From Cupriavidus sp. 2SB (GTDB taxonomy: Bacteria > Pseudomonadota > Gammaproteobacteria > Burkholderiales > Burkholderiaceae), in the NCBI RefSeq assembly GCF_005503625.1, contig NZ_SCMX01000033.1:1-64000 (forward strand): DNA of 64,000 nucleotides, written 5' to 3'. The position numbers and the translations under genes are program-made. Below, one piece after another: positions 9,415 to 17,774 of the stretch. The notes under the pieces are model-generated. The model was not told the DNA's origin. It did no database searches and was given only the letters and a program-made list of their open reading frames with translations. How positions within the stretch are numbered: the stretch's first letter is position 1; the number at the start of each line of letters is the position of its first letter.

Positions 9415-10124
9415 CAGTCCGCCGCCTGTTCCGGCGCCCCGCCGTCAAGTTGCGGCATCAGGTAGCCCACGCCACGGATATTGCGGATCACTGCGGCGCC
9501 AAACTTGCGGCGCAGCGCGTGGATATACACCTCGACGGTATTGCTGCCCACCTCGTCATCCCAGCCATACAGCCGCTCCTGCAACTGCGCCACGGACCAC
9601 ACCTTGCCAGGCCGCGCCATCAGGGCAGAGAGCAGCGCGTATTCCCGGGCGGATAACCGCACCGGCACGCCTGCCAGCGTTGCCTCGCGGGTCGATGGAC
9701 TCAGCACGATGTCGCCATAGCGCAGTTCCGGCTCCGCGCGGCCCTCGGCGCGGCGGGCCATCGCGTGCATGCGCGCCACCAGTTCCTGCAGGTCGAACGG
9801 CTTGATCACGTAGTCATCGGCGCCGGCATTGAGTCCGGCCACACGGTCCGCCACGGCATCGCGGGCGGTGACGATCAGCACCGGTGTGCGCACGTTGCGT
9901 GCGCGCAGGGCCTTGAGCACATCAAGGCCCGAACGGCGCGGCAAACCCAGGTCAAGGAGCACGATGTCATAGCCACCATCGGCGCGCGGGCCGTGCTGGT
10001 CCGTGGCGGCATCGAGTCCTGCGTCGCCATCGCGCACCCAATCCACCGTAAAGCCCTCCTGGCGCAGCGCCACCTTCACGCTCTCGCCGATCATGGCGTC
10101 GTCTTCCACCAGCAATACACGCAT
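9414..10124 (-). CDS. OmpR-family response regulator
   Basis: A 236-residue two-component regulator. The receiver has the acidic pocket EDD at 7-9, phosphoacceptor D58 in LLDLGLP, and the lysine of VIKPFD. The C-terminal winged-helix domain ends GSNTVEVYIHALRRKFG and VIRNIRGVGYLMP, typical of the OmpR/PhoB class and closest to QseB/TctD. It overlaps the kinase gene by 3 bp and follows glk by 16 bp, so it is probably co-transcribed with the glucose-catabolic genes. Target genes unknown; the zwf/edd divergent promoter is a fair candidate. Confidence 0.93.
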   Translation of the reverse strand: MRVLLVEDDAMIGESVKVALRQEGFTVDWVRDGDAGLDAATDQHGPRADGGYDIVLLDLGLPRRSGLDVLKALRARNVRTPVLIVTARDAVADRVAGLNAGADDYVIKPFDLQELVARMHAMARRAEGRAEPELRYGDIVLSPSTREATLAGVPVRLSAREYALLSALMARPGKVWSVAQLQERLYGWDDEVGSNTVEVYIHALRRKFGAAVIRNIRGVGYLMPQLDGGAPEQAAD

Positions 10125-10140
10125 GTTGATCTTCGATGTC

Positions 10141-11139
10141 TCAGGAGCGGGCGGCGTGGCGCATATCGCCTTCGAGCCGGTCGGCCAGCGCTCGCGCCAG
10201 CCCGGGCAGCGCGGGATAGTCGGCCGTGATCACGTACACGGGGACCTCGGCCAGATACTTGCCCATGCGGCCCTTGTCCGTGAAGCGGGCATTGAAGGGC
10301 GATCCGCGGAATGCATCGACGAAGCGCGGCACGATGCCCCCGCCGATATACACCCCGCCGCGCGCGCCAAGCACCAGCGCCACGTCGGCGGCCACCGAGC
10401 CCAGCAGGCCGCAAAACGCGTCGAACGCGCGGCGGCACAGGGGATCGCCCTGCTTCAGCGCACCCTCGGTGACCTGTGCCGGAGTCAGCGGTTCGGACAA
10501 AAGCGTACCCGTTTCTGCGGACAGGGCGGCGTGGATGTGGGAGAGGCCCATACCCGACAACAGGCGCTCGGCGGACACCCGGCCCAGTTGCGCATGGGCG
10601 GCACGCCAGGCAATCCATTCGTCGTCGGTATCGGGCATCACCTCGATGTGTCCGCCCTCGCCTGCCAACGCCACGGCACCGCCGCCCGGCGCCGGAACGA
10701 GGCCCGAGACGCCTAGCCCAGTGCCAGGACCGATCAACGCGCGGGGCGCCGTGGCAACGGGCGTGCCGTCGCGTACCTGCACCAGCCCCTCGGTGGGCAG
10801 CCACGGCAGGGCCAGCGCGAGCGACGTGAAATCGTTGATCGCCACCAGCGTGTGCAGGCCCAACGCGTCGCGCATGCCTTCGATCGAGAAGGCCCAGTTG
10901 TGGTTGGTCAGCTTGACGTGGTCACCGGTCACCGGGTTGGCCAGGCCGATGGCCGCATGGCGCGGCTGGCCGCCGGGCGCCAGCGTCTCCAGATATCGGC
11001 GCATGGCCGCTTCCAGCGACGGATAGTCGGCCACCTTGTAGGCCGTAACCTCGCCGATCTGCATGTGCGCGGTTTCCAGCGCAAAGCGCACGTTGGTGCC
11101 GCCGACATCTGCCAGCAGGCGCGGGTATCCGTGGGTCAT
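10141..11139 (-). CDS. glk: Glucokinase
   Basis: A 332-residue bacterial glucokinase of the ROK-independent Glk family, which phosphorylates glucose with ATP in the cytoplasm and feeds glucose 6-phosphate to Zwf. The phosphate-binding loop LLADVGGTNVRFAL is at about 9-22, with INDFTSLALALPWL, GPGTGLGVSGL and GEGGHIE following in family order. It overlaps pgl by 4 bp (ATGA), so translation is coupled. An exact copy of the origin iteron lies inside the gene at 10504-10519, read as A-E-T-G-T; see the separate entry. Confidence 0.93.
   Translation of the reverse strand: MTHGYPRLLADVGGTNVRFALETAHMQIGEVTAYKVADYPSLEAAMRRYLETLAPGGQPRHAAIGLANPVTGDHVKLTNHNWAFSIEGMRDALGLHTLVAINDFTSLALALPWLPTEGLVQVRDGTPVATAPRALIGPGTGLGVSGLVPAPGGGAVALAGEGGHIEVMPDTDDEWIAWRAAHAQLGRVSAERLLSGMGLSHIHAALSAETGTLLSEPLTPAQVTEGALKQGDPLCRRAFDAFCGLLGSVAADVALVLGARGGVYIGGGIVPRFVDAFRGSPFNARFTDKGRMGKYLAEVPVYVITADYPALPGLARALADRLEGDMRHAARS
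10504..10519 (-). repeat. Iteron-like 16-mer inside glk
   Basis: CGTACCCGTTTCTGCG, an exact reverse-complement copy of the origin motif, lies within the glk coding sequence and encodes the A-E-T-G-T part of the ALSAETGTLLSEP segment. It is the only dispersed copy found inside a gene. Confidence 0.85.
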
Positions 11140-11825
11140 GTGTTCTCGGTTCGGAAAATATCGACGCCGCGCCGATGGCGCGCCAGCACCACGCTGACCG
11201 GTAGCGCGGGCGTGGGCGCGGCCAGCGCGCGTTCGAGCACGGCATTTTTCTTGTCGCCGGAGACGGCCAGGAAGGTACGCTCGGCGGCGAGCAGTGCCGC
11301 GAGGTTCAGCGTCACGCGCGCGTGGGGCGCCGTGCCGGGATGCGTGACTACATAGCCCGGCTGCGGATCGGACAGCGCCGCCTGCAACTCGGGCGATTCC
11401 GGGAACAGGGAAGCCGTGTGGCCGTCCTCGCCCATGCCGAGCACGACTACGTCCGGCTGATGGAATGGCGCGTTGAGGCGCGCGACGGCGCGCTGCGGAT
11501 CGGCGGCCTCGGCGTCATCGCGGATCAGCGGCGCCCAGCCGGCGACGCCCGCGCCTTCGCGCAGCAGATGGTTGCGCACCATCGCGCCATTGCTGTCCGC
11601 ATGATCGGGAGGCACCGCACGCTCGTCTACCAGCGTCACGGTAACGGCATCCCAGCGGATCGGGCGATAGCGCAGCCGCTCGAACATCGGCAGCGGCGAC
11701 TTGCCGCCCGATACCGCCAGCACCGCCCAGCCCTTGGCCTTGATCACGAGTTCCAACGCGTGGCCGATCGACATCGCCAGCGATTCGGCCTGGTCCATCA
11801 CGGTGGCATGTTCGAACTGGCGCAT
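11136..11825 (-). CDS. pgl: 6-phosphogluconolactonase
   Basis: A 229-residue DevB-type lactonase that hydrolyses 6-phosphogluconolactone from Zwf to 6-phosphogluconate for Edd. The N-terminal sugar-phosphate loop SGGKSPLPMFERL and the segment VVLGMGEDGHTASLFPES are diagnostic of the family. It lies 39 bp downstream of zwf and overlaps glk by 4 bp, so it is the middle gene of zwf-pgl-glk. Length is standard. Confidence 0.93.
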   Translation of the reverse strand: MRQFEHATVMDQAESLAMSIGHALELVIKAKGWAVLAVSGGKSPLPMFERLRYRPIRWDAVTVTLVDERAVPPDHADSNGAMVRNHLLREGAGVAGWAPLIRDDAEAADPQRAVARLNAPFHQPDVVVLGMGEDGHTASLFPESPELQAALSDPQPGYVVTHPGTAPHARVTLNLAALLAAERTFLAVSGDKKNAVLERALAAPTPALPVSVVLARHRRGVDIFRTENT

Positions 11826-11864
11826 GGAGGCTCCTGTGGGTGGGTTTGGGTGTTCAGCGACGCG

Positions 11865-13319
11865 TCAGACTTCCTCGTGCCACAGCGCGTTGTCGCGCGA
11901 CATCAGCGCGGACGAGGCAGCCGGGCCCCAGGTGCCGGCCGTGTAAGGCTTGGGCGGCACGGTGCTCTGCTCCCAGGTGTCGATGATCGGCTCCACCCAG
12001 CGCCACGCCTGCACCTGCTCGTCGCGGCGCACGAACAAACCGAGCCGGCCGCGAATCACGTCCAGCAACAGGCGCTCATAGGCACCGGCGCGACGCTTCT
12101 TGAACGACGTAGCGAAGTCGAGATCGAGCGAGGTGGGCGTCAGTTCCAGCGTGTCGCCGGGCTGCTTGACCAGGAAGTACAGCTTGATACTTTCCTCGGG
12201 CTGCAGTTGGATCACCAGCCGGTTCTGCGGTGACAAACCCAGCGGCTTGGGGAAAATCGCGTGCGGCACATCGCGGAAATGCACCACGATCTCCGCCACG
12301 CGCGACTGCATCCGTTTTCCCGTGCGCAGATAGAACGGCACGCCTTCCCAGCGCCAGTTGGCGATCTCGGCCTTCACCGCGACAAACGTCTCGGTGCGGC
12401 TGTCGGGGGCAATGCCCTGCTCCTCGTTGTAGCCCACCACCGGCTTGCCGCCGATGGCCCCGGCGCGATACTGGCCGCGCACGGTCTTCTCGGCCACGTC
12501 CTGCGGCTGGATCGGCTTGAGCGCCTTGAGGATCTTGATCTTCTCGTCGCGGATGGCGTCTTCGCTGAGGCTCGCCGGCGGCTCCATCGCCACCATGCAC
12601 AGCATCTGGAGCAGGTGGTTCTGCACCATGTCGCGCAGCGCGCCGGTCTGGTCGTAGAAGTCGCCGCGCTTCTCCACACCCAGTTCCTCGGCGATGGTGA
12701 TCTGCACGTCCTGCACCCACTCGCGGCGCCAGAGCGGCTCGAACAGCGCATTGCCGAAGCGGATCGCCATCAGGTTCTGGACCGACTCCTTGCCCAGGTA
12801 GTGGTCGATCCGGTAGATCTGGTCCTCGGCGAAGAACTGCGCCACGGCCGCGTTGATGGCCTCGGACGATTCCAGATCGTGCCCGAGCGGCTTTTCCAGC
12901 ACCACGCGCACATTCGGCGTGTTCAGGCCGGTACGCGCCAGTTGTTCGCAGATCGGGACAAAGATGTGCGGGGCGGTGGCCAGGTAGCAAACCACCACTT
13001 CGGGCTTGCGGGCCAGCACCTTCTCGGCCAGCGCATCGAAATGGGCCGGCTGGCGGGCATCGGCCTGCACGTAGCAGATACGGTCGAGGAACGAAGCCCA
13101 GGCATCGGGCGGGGCATGTTCCAGGCCGGGCCGCACGGTGTCTTCCAGCGTGGCCTTGTACTGTTCGGTGGTCTGCTCGTGGCTTCCCGTGGCCAGGATG
13201 CGCGCCGAAGGATGCAGCACACCGCAGCGGTGCGCATCAAAAAGGGCCGGCAGCAGCTTGCGCCGTGCCAGGTCACCGGTGCCGCCAAACAGCACCATGT
13301 CGAAATCGGGCATGCTCAC
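11865..13319 (-). CDS. zwf: Glucose-6-phosphate 1-dehydrogenase
   Basis: A 484-residue enzyme that oxidises glucose 6-phosphate with NADP+ or NAD+. The nucleotide-binding loop FGGTGDLARRKLLPALF is at about 11-27; the active-site signature RIDHYLGKES contains the substrate-binding lysine and histidine. The start is GTG at 13319, six bases after AAGGAG; an in-frame ATG two codons later (13313) is the alternative. It is the first gene of the zwf-pgl-glk-regulator-kinase operon and is divergent from edd across a 260-bp control region. No hexR-type repressor gene is present nearby. Confidence 0.95.
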   Translation of the reverse strand: MSMPDFDMVLFGGTGDLARRKLLPALFDAHRCGVLHPSARILATGSHEQTTEQYKATLEDTVRPGLEHAPPDAWASFLDRICYVQADARQPAHFDALAEKVLARKPEVVVCYLATAPHIFVPICEQLARTGLNTPNVRVVLEKPLGHDLESSEAINAAVAQFFAEDQIYRIDHYLGKESVQNLMAIRFGNALFEPLWRREWVQDVQITIAEELGVEKRGDFYDQTGALRDMVQNHLLQMLCMVAMEPPASLSEDAIRDEKIKILKALKPIQPQDVAEKTVRGQYRAGAIGGKPVVGYNEEQGIAPDSRTETFVAVKAEIANWRWEGVPFYLRTGKRMQSRVAEIVVHFRDVPHAIFPKPLGLSPQNRLVIQLQPEESIKLYFLVKQPGDTLELTPTSLDLDFATSFKKRRAGAYERLLLDVIRGRLGLFVRRDEQVQAWRWVEPIIDTWEQSTVPPKPYTAGTWGPAASSALMSRDNALWHEEV

Positions 13320-13579
13320 CCTGGGCTCCTTGCGGGGGTTTGCCCCCCGGCTTTATGAGTCTCACCGGGTGGCGCTTTGGTTCCAGCCAAATGCTTCGGC
13401 CATGTTACGTCACTCGCCCGCGCTTGTGCGCGCGGCATGGCTGCCAGGCAGTATCCAGGGCCAGAGCGTACCCGTTTCTGCGTGCCTTCCGGATTGTGCG
13501 GCGGCGTGCATGAAAGTTGCGTGACGGTGGCGTCCGCCGTTTTCGGCTACGCTGAGAAGCGCCCCCACAGGAGATCCCC
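13320..13579. promoter_or_regulatory. Divergent zwf/edd control region with an iteron-like site
   Basis: The 260 bp between zwf and edd must carry both promoters. An exact reverse-complement copy of the origin iteron, CGTACCCGTTTCTGCG, sits at 13467-13482, nearly central. Promoter boxes are not clear by eye. Confidence 0.6.
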
Positions 13580-15406
13580 ATGCCCCGACACCCCGTCCTT
13601 GAACGGGTCACGGCCCGCATCGTGGCCCGCAGTGCCCCGACCCGGCAGGCTTATCTCGACCGCACCCGCGCCATGGCCGGCCAGAAGGTCGAGCGCAGCA
13701 ATCTCTCATGTACCAACCTGGCCCACGCCGTGGCCGCGATGCCCGACGACGCCAAGATCCGGCTCAAGGCGCAGGAGCGTCCCAACCTCGCCATCGTCTC
13801 GGCCTATAACGACATGCTGTCGGCCCACCAGCCACTGCAAACGTATCCGCAATGGCTCAAGGAGGCCGCGCTCGAAGCCGGCGGCACCGCGCAGTTCGCC
13901 GGCGGCACCCCGGCCATGTGCGATGGCGTGACGCAGGGCCAGGACGGCATGGACCTGTCGCTGTTCTCGCGCGATGTGATTGCGATGGCGACCGCCGTGG
14001 CGCTGTCCCACCAGATGTTCGATGGCGTGCTGTACCTCGGCGTGTGCGACAAGATCGTGCCGGGGCTGGTGATGGGCGCGCTGTCATTCGGCCATCTGCC
14101 TGCCGTGTTCGTGCCGGCCGGGCCGATGACTACCGGTATCGGCAACGAGGAGAAGGCCCACATCCGCCAGCTTTACGCGGAAGGCAAGATCGACCGGCAC
14201 GGCTTGCTCGAAGCGGAAACCAAGTCGTATCACGGTCCCGGCACCTGCACGTTCTACGGCACCGCCAACTCCAACCAGATGCTGATGGAGATCATGGGCC
14301 TGCATCTGCCGGGCACCGCGTTCATCAATCCGGGCACGCCGCTACGCGAGGCGCTCACGCGTGAATCGGCGCGGCAGGCGCTGAAGCTCGTGCATGGTGG
14401 CGAGCGCTATATGCCCATTGGCGAGGTGCTCGACGAACGCGCGTTCGTCAACGGCATCGTCGGACTCGTGGCCACGGGCGGCTCCACCAACCACACGCTG
14501 CACCTGATCGCCATGGCGCGCGTGGCCGGCATCCAGCTGACCTGGGACGATTTCGACGAACTCTCCGCCGCCGTGCCGCTGCTGGCGCGCGTGTATCCGA
14601 ACGGCAAGGCGGACGTGAACCAGTTCCAGGCGGCGGGTGGACTCTCCATCGTCATCCAGGGCCTGTTGGCCGAAGGGCTGCTTCATGACGACGTGAACAC
14701 CATCGTCGGCCGTGGCCTGCGCGACTACACGCGCGAGCCCACGCTGCGCGACGGCAAGCTGGGTTGGACCGATGGCCCGACGCAGCCGCTGGACGACACC
14801 ATCGTGCGTACTCCCGGCAATGCGTTTGCCCCCGATGGCGGCATCAAGGTGCTCGACGGCAACCTGGGCCGCTGCGTGATCAAGACCTCTGCGGTCAAGC
14901 CCGAGCATCAGGTGGTGGAAGCCCCTGCCATCGTGTTCCATCATCAGGACGACGTGCTGGCGGCATTCAAGCGCGGCGAACTCGAACGGGACTTTATCGC
15001 CGTGCTGCCGTGGCAGGGCCCGGCGTCATGCGGCATGCCCGAACTCCACAAGCTCACGCCGACGCTGACGCTGCTGCAGGATCGCGGCTTCCATGTGGCG
15101 CTGGTCACCGATGGACGCATGTCGGGTGCCTCGGGCAAGGTGCCGGCAGCCATCCATGTTTGCCCCGAGGCGCTGACGGGGGGTGCCATCGGGCGCGTTC
15201 GCACGGGAGATATCGTGCGCGTGGATGCCCCGGCTGGTGTGCTGACGGTGAAGGTGTCTGACGCCGAACTCTCTGCGCGCGACGCCGATAAACCTGACCT
15301 GACGCCGAACCGCCATGGCGTGGGGCGCGATCTGTTTGGGGGGTTCCGCAAGCATGTGGGAACGGCGGAAACGGGGGCTTGTTCGTTGTTTGGGGAGGAG
15401 GAATGA
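13580..15406 (+). CDS. edd: Phosphogluconate dehydratase
   Basis: A 608-residue IlvD/Edd-family enzyme that dehydrates 6-phosphogluconate to 2-keto-3-deoxy-6-phosphogluconate, the committing step of the Entner-Doudoroff pathway. The three iron-sulfur cysteines are visible in [17 protein letters not shown] and [29 protein letters not shown] is the family signature. Length is typical of Edd rather than the shorter IlvD. CAGGAGA precedes the ATG. It is divergent from zwf. The aldolase gene eda is not in this window, so the last step is encoded elsewhere. Confidence 0.95.
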   Translation: MPRHPVLERVTARIVARSAPTRQAYLDRTRAMAGQKVERSNLSCTNLAHAVAAMPDDAKIRLKAQERPNLAIVSAYNDMLSAHQPLQTYPQWLKEAALEAGGTAQFAGGTPAMCDGVTQGQDGMDLSLFSRDVIAMATAVALSHQMFDGVLYLGVCDKIVPGLVMGALSFGHLPAVFVPAGPMTTGIGNEEKAHIRQLYAEGKIDRHGLLEAETKSYHGPGTCTFYGTANSNQMLMEIMGLHLPGTAFINPGTPLREALTRESARQALKLVHGGERYMPIGEVLDERAFVNGIVGLVATGGSTNHTLHLIAMARVAGIQLTWDDFDELSAAVPLLARVYPNGKADVNQFQAAGGLSIVIQGLLAEGLLHDDVNTIVGRGLRDYTREPTLRDGKLGWTDGPTQPLDDTIVRTPGNAFAPDGGIKVLDGNLGRCVIKTSAVKPEHQVVEAPAIVFHHQDDVLAAFKRGELERDFIAVLPWQGPASCGMPELHKLTPTLTLLQDRGFHVALVTDGRMSGASGKVPAAIHVCPEALTGGAIGRVRTGDIVRVDAPAGVLTVKVSDAELSARDADKPDLTPNRHGVGRDLFGGFRKHVGTAETGACSLFGEEE

Positions 15407-15427
15407 CTAGCGCTCTCCCAACGTCTG

Positions 15428-15556
15428 TCTCCCCTCTCCCGCTTACGGGAGAGGGGTCGGGGGTGAGGGCTTAGCGGTTCAAAATTCCGCCATCGCGCGT
15501 TGAGACTCCGGGCCCTCACCCCCAGCCCCTCTCCCACTTCGCGGGAGAGGGGAGCA
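15428..15556. repeat. REP-like palindromic repeat pair between edd and the MscS gene
   Basis: Two inverted copies, about 15428-15472 and 15511-15556, each CCCCTCTCCC...GGGAGAGGGG with an outer GGGGGTGAGGGC or GCCCTCACCCCC arm. The pair could form one long stem and lies between convergent genes. Confidence 0.78.
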
Positions 15557-15574
15557 GGTCAGCGGCAGAGAAAG

Positions 15575-15590
15575 CGTACCCGTTTCTGCG
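15575..15590 (-). repeat. Dispersed iteron-like 16-mer
   Basis: Exact reverse-complement copy of the origin motif, between the REP-like pair and the stop of the MscS-type channel gene. Confidence 0.85.
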
Positions 15591-15605
15591 TACGTTTCAG
15601 CTCGT

Positions 15606-16514
15606 TCAGTTCGGCTTCCCCGACACCAAGATCCGCTCGCGATACCCATCTCCGCCTTCGCGCTCATTGTCTGCATCGACCACCTCCGGCACCCGAACCT
15701 CCTGCACCGGCACCGCGATTCGACAACCCGCATCCTCCATCGTCCGCTTCAGCTTGGCGAACATCCCGTACTGCACGCTCCAGAAGTCATCGTTCGACGT
15801 CCAGTAGCGCGCGTTGAGCGTGACGCCACGGTCGGTGTAGCGCACCACCATGACCTCGCGCGCCGGGGATTCGAGCAACCGCTTGTCACTGTCGAGCATG
15901 GCGCGAAGGGCGTCGAGCCCCGCCTGTATCGGACTGTCGAACGTGACGGTGACCTCGATGTCCATCCGGCGCGTGGGGTTCTCGCTGTAGTTCATGATCG
16001 GGCTGCCCCAGATCTTGCCGTTGGGTACGCGCAGGCAGACGCCGTCGAAGGTCTTCAGCTCGGTCATGAACAGCCCCGTCTCGCGCACGGTTCCGGCCAC
16101 GCCTTGCGCGTCGATGTACTGCCCCACCCGAAAGGGCCGCAGCAACACCAGCATGATCCCGGCCGCGATGTTCTGCAGCGTTCCCTGCAGCGCCAGCCCA
16201 ATCGCCAGCCCCGCCGCGCCAAGCATGGCGATGATGCTGGCCGTCTGCACGCCGAACTGGGACAACACCAGCACCACGGTCAGCACCCGCACGACCCATT
16301 GCGCGACGCTGGCCAGCATCGGGCGCAGCGTGTCATCCACATGGGTGTGCCGCAAACCGTTGTGCAACGCGCGCGCGGCCCGGCCGGAGAGCCACCACCC
16401 GGCCAGCAGAATCGCCAGCGCGGCCAGGCAATTCAACCCCTGACTGACGGCGAACTGGGCCAGATAGGCCCAGGTGGCCTCCAGCTTGGCGTGATCGATG
16501 AAATTCAAGTCCAT
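15606..16514 (-). CDS. Small-conductance mechanosensitive channel, MscS family
   Basis: A 302-residue MscS-type channel that opens under membrane tension to release solutes after osmotic downshock. Three N-terminal membrane segments end in the pore-lining helix GAAGLAIGLALQGTLQNIAAG, rich in glycine and alanine as in MscS; the beta domain follows with LRPFRVGQYI and RVPNGKIWGSPIMNYSENP. Length is near that of E. coli MscS. The start at 16514 has CCGGAGC upstream; the open frame to 16673 reads through an iteron and is rejected. Monocistronic by appearance. Confidence 0.9.
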   Translation of the reverse strand: MDLNFIDHAKLEATWAYLAQFAVSQGLNCLAALAILLAGWWLSGRAARALHNGLRHTHVDDTLRPMLASVAQWVVRVLTVVLVLSQFGVQTASIIAMLGAAGLAIGLALQGTLQNIAAGIMLVLLRPFRVGQYIDAQGVAGTVRETGLFMTELKTFDGVCLRVPNGKIWGSPIMNYSENPTRRMDIEVTVTFDSPIQAGLDALRAMLDSDKRLLESPAREVMVVRYTDRGVTLNARYWTSNDDFWSVQYGMFAKLKRTMEDAGCRIAVPVQEVRVPEVVDADNEREGGDGYRERILVSGKPN

Positions 16515-16590
16515 GCGTCGGCTCCGGAAAATGGCAAAACCGACAAGACTTGCGAAGGATGTGCCAGAACGGGCCGGCGAGAGGAAAAAG

Positions 16591-16606
16591 CGTACCCGTT
16601 TCTGCG
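16591..16606 (-). repeat. Dispersed iteron-like 16-mer upstream of the MscS gene
   Basis: Exact reverse-complement copy of the origin motif, 77 bp upstream of the MscS-type start codon, where it could overlap that gene's promoter. Confidence 0.85.
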
Positions 16607-16736
16607 TGGGCCGTTGTGCGGGCGCATGCCACACGCCGGCCCCTCTTGGAATCCCTAGCGTCACCTCTCCCAACCGAGGCGCCGTGTGTGAAGTCTTTAC
16701 AACTCCTGCGCAGATTGTGCCGGTCGCTTCTCCCCG

Positions 16737-17540
16737 CTAGCCCAGTTCCGAAACCGGCCCTGAAGCCAAGACCTCAACTGGCGGGCGGATACCGCTGCTC
16801 ACCAACGCCACGTCACGGACACGATCATGGAAATACTTGTGAAATACAGCCCAGTCGGCGTATTCGTTGGGTGCCGCAGCATGTGCGGCTAGCCGGCCAA
16901 TGAGTCCGCAGAGCCAATCGGCGCATTGGAGGGTCTGGAAGAGATGGCTCTCTCCTTGCAAGGGGGGCTCGACCAGTCTGCGGCACTTCGCATCCCCTTC
17001 GAACATCGCCACAGTGCATGCTTCGACGTTGCGCTCCCGCCAGTCGTCGCCTGCATCCTGTTGGTCGAGCAAAACCAGACACGTGGAATTCGTCTGCGCG
17101 CAGTGCCCGTCCACTTGCCTGATCGCGCAGAGAAGTTGACGCCTGAACATCTCCGCCGAGACATGCACGCCCATCTGCGATGCCTTGCGTTCTCCGGTGT
17201 AGACAACATGCCCACCAACGGCGGCAATTCGATTCAACAATCGGAAGGTTGCCTGTCGCAACGGCCGGTAGATCTGCACATTGCGGGCCGTGAACAATGC
17301 AGAGCCTTTCTTCTCCCAACGACAGGCGGGAAGATCGCGAGGATTCTTGTGCATCAGATCCCAGGCGAGCAATCCGCACTTCAACTTGTAGAAGTAGACG
17401 GCAAACTCACGCACCTGTGCGACAGGAAGCATGAATCCCGCCAGTCCGAAAACCGGACTGTCGTTGTACTTGGCGTGGTCTCTTGCAACGTAGGGCCCGA
17501 TATGACCGAATTCGTCTAGATAAACAACGTAGTGCTGCAC
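16737..17540 (-). CDS. DUF3800 domain protein
   Basis: A 267-residue protein. The N-terminal YLDEFGHIG and the C-terminal QTLQCADWLCGLIGRLAA match the two ends of DUF3800, which frames an RNase-H-like fold with acidic residues; a nuclease role is suspected for the family but unproven. The start is GTG at 17540, ten bases after AGGAG; the longer frame to 17765 runs through hairpins of the leader and an iteron and is rejected. Codon choice is less GC-biased than its neighbours, suggesting transfer. The gene has a structured leader (next entry). Confidence 0.72.
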   Translation of the reverse strand: MQHYVVYLDEFGHIGPYVARDHAKYNDSPVFGLAGFMLPVAQVREFAVYFYKLKCGLLAWDLMHKNPRDLPACRWEKKGSALFTARNVQIYRPLRQATFRLLNRIAAVGGHVVYTGERKASQMGVHVSAEMFRRQLLCAIRQVDGHCAQTNSTCLVLLDQQDAGDDWRERNVEACTVAMFEGDAKCRRLVEPPLQGESHLFQTLQCADWLCGLIGRLAAHAAAPNEYADWAVFHKYFHDRVRDVALVSSGIRPPVEVLASGPVSELG

Positions 17541-17660
17541 CTGAATTTCGCTCCTGCCGGCTATAAAACACGAAAGCCCGCAACGATCAGATCGTTGCGG
17601 GCCTCGGAGGCTGGGCACCCGGTACAAGACCGAATGCGTTGGGATGCATTCTAGGTAGCT
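17541..17660 (-). ncRNA. Structured 5' leader of the DUF3800 gene (candidate DUF3800 RNA motif)
   Basis: Just upstream of the GTG the minus-strand transcript would fold two hairpins: GAATGC/GCATTC (17632-17637 with 17646-17651) and a near-perfect 12-bp stem GCCCGCAACGAT/ATCGTTGCGGGC with a 3-base loop (17576-17602). The stem has no T-run and lies before the ribosome-binding site, so it is not a plain terminator. Several conserved RNA motifs upstream of DUF3800 genes have been described by comparative genomics; which class this is needs a covariance-model search. Confidence 0.55.
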
Positions 17661-17713
17661 AATTCTTAGCGGGCAACAGACCAAAACGGACGTAGCGCGA
17701 AACACTGACGTAA

Positions 17714-17729
17714 CGCAGAAACGGGTACG
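17714..17729 (+). repeat. Dispersed iteron-like 16-mer
   Basis: CGCAGAAACGGGTACG, exact and in the same orientation as the origin array, lies between the MFS exporter gene and the DUF3800 leader, 12 kb left of repA. Confidence 0.85.
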
Positions 17730-17774
17730 CTCCGCGGTCACACAAACACAGGAAGTCGTAGCCACGCCGCAACA

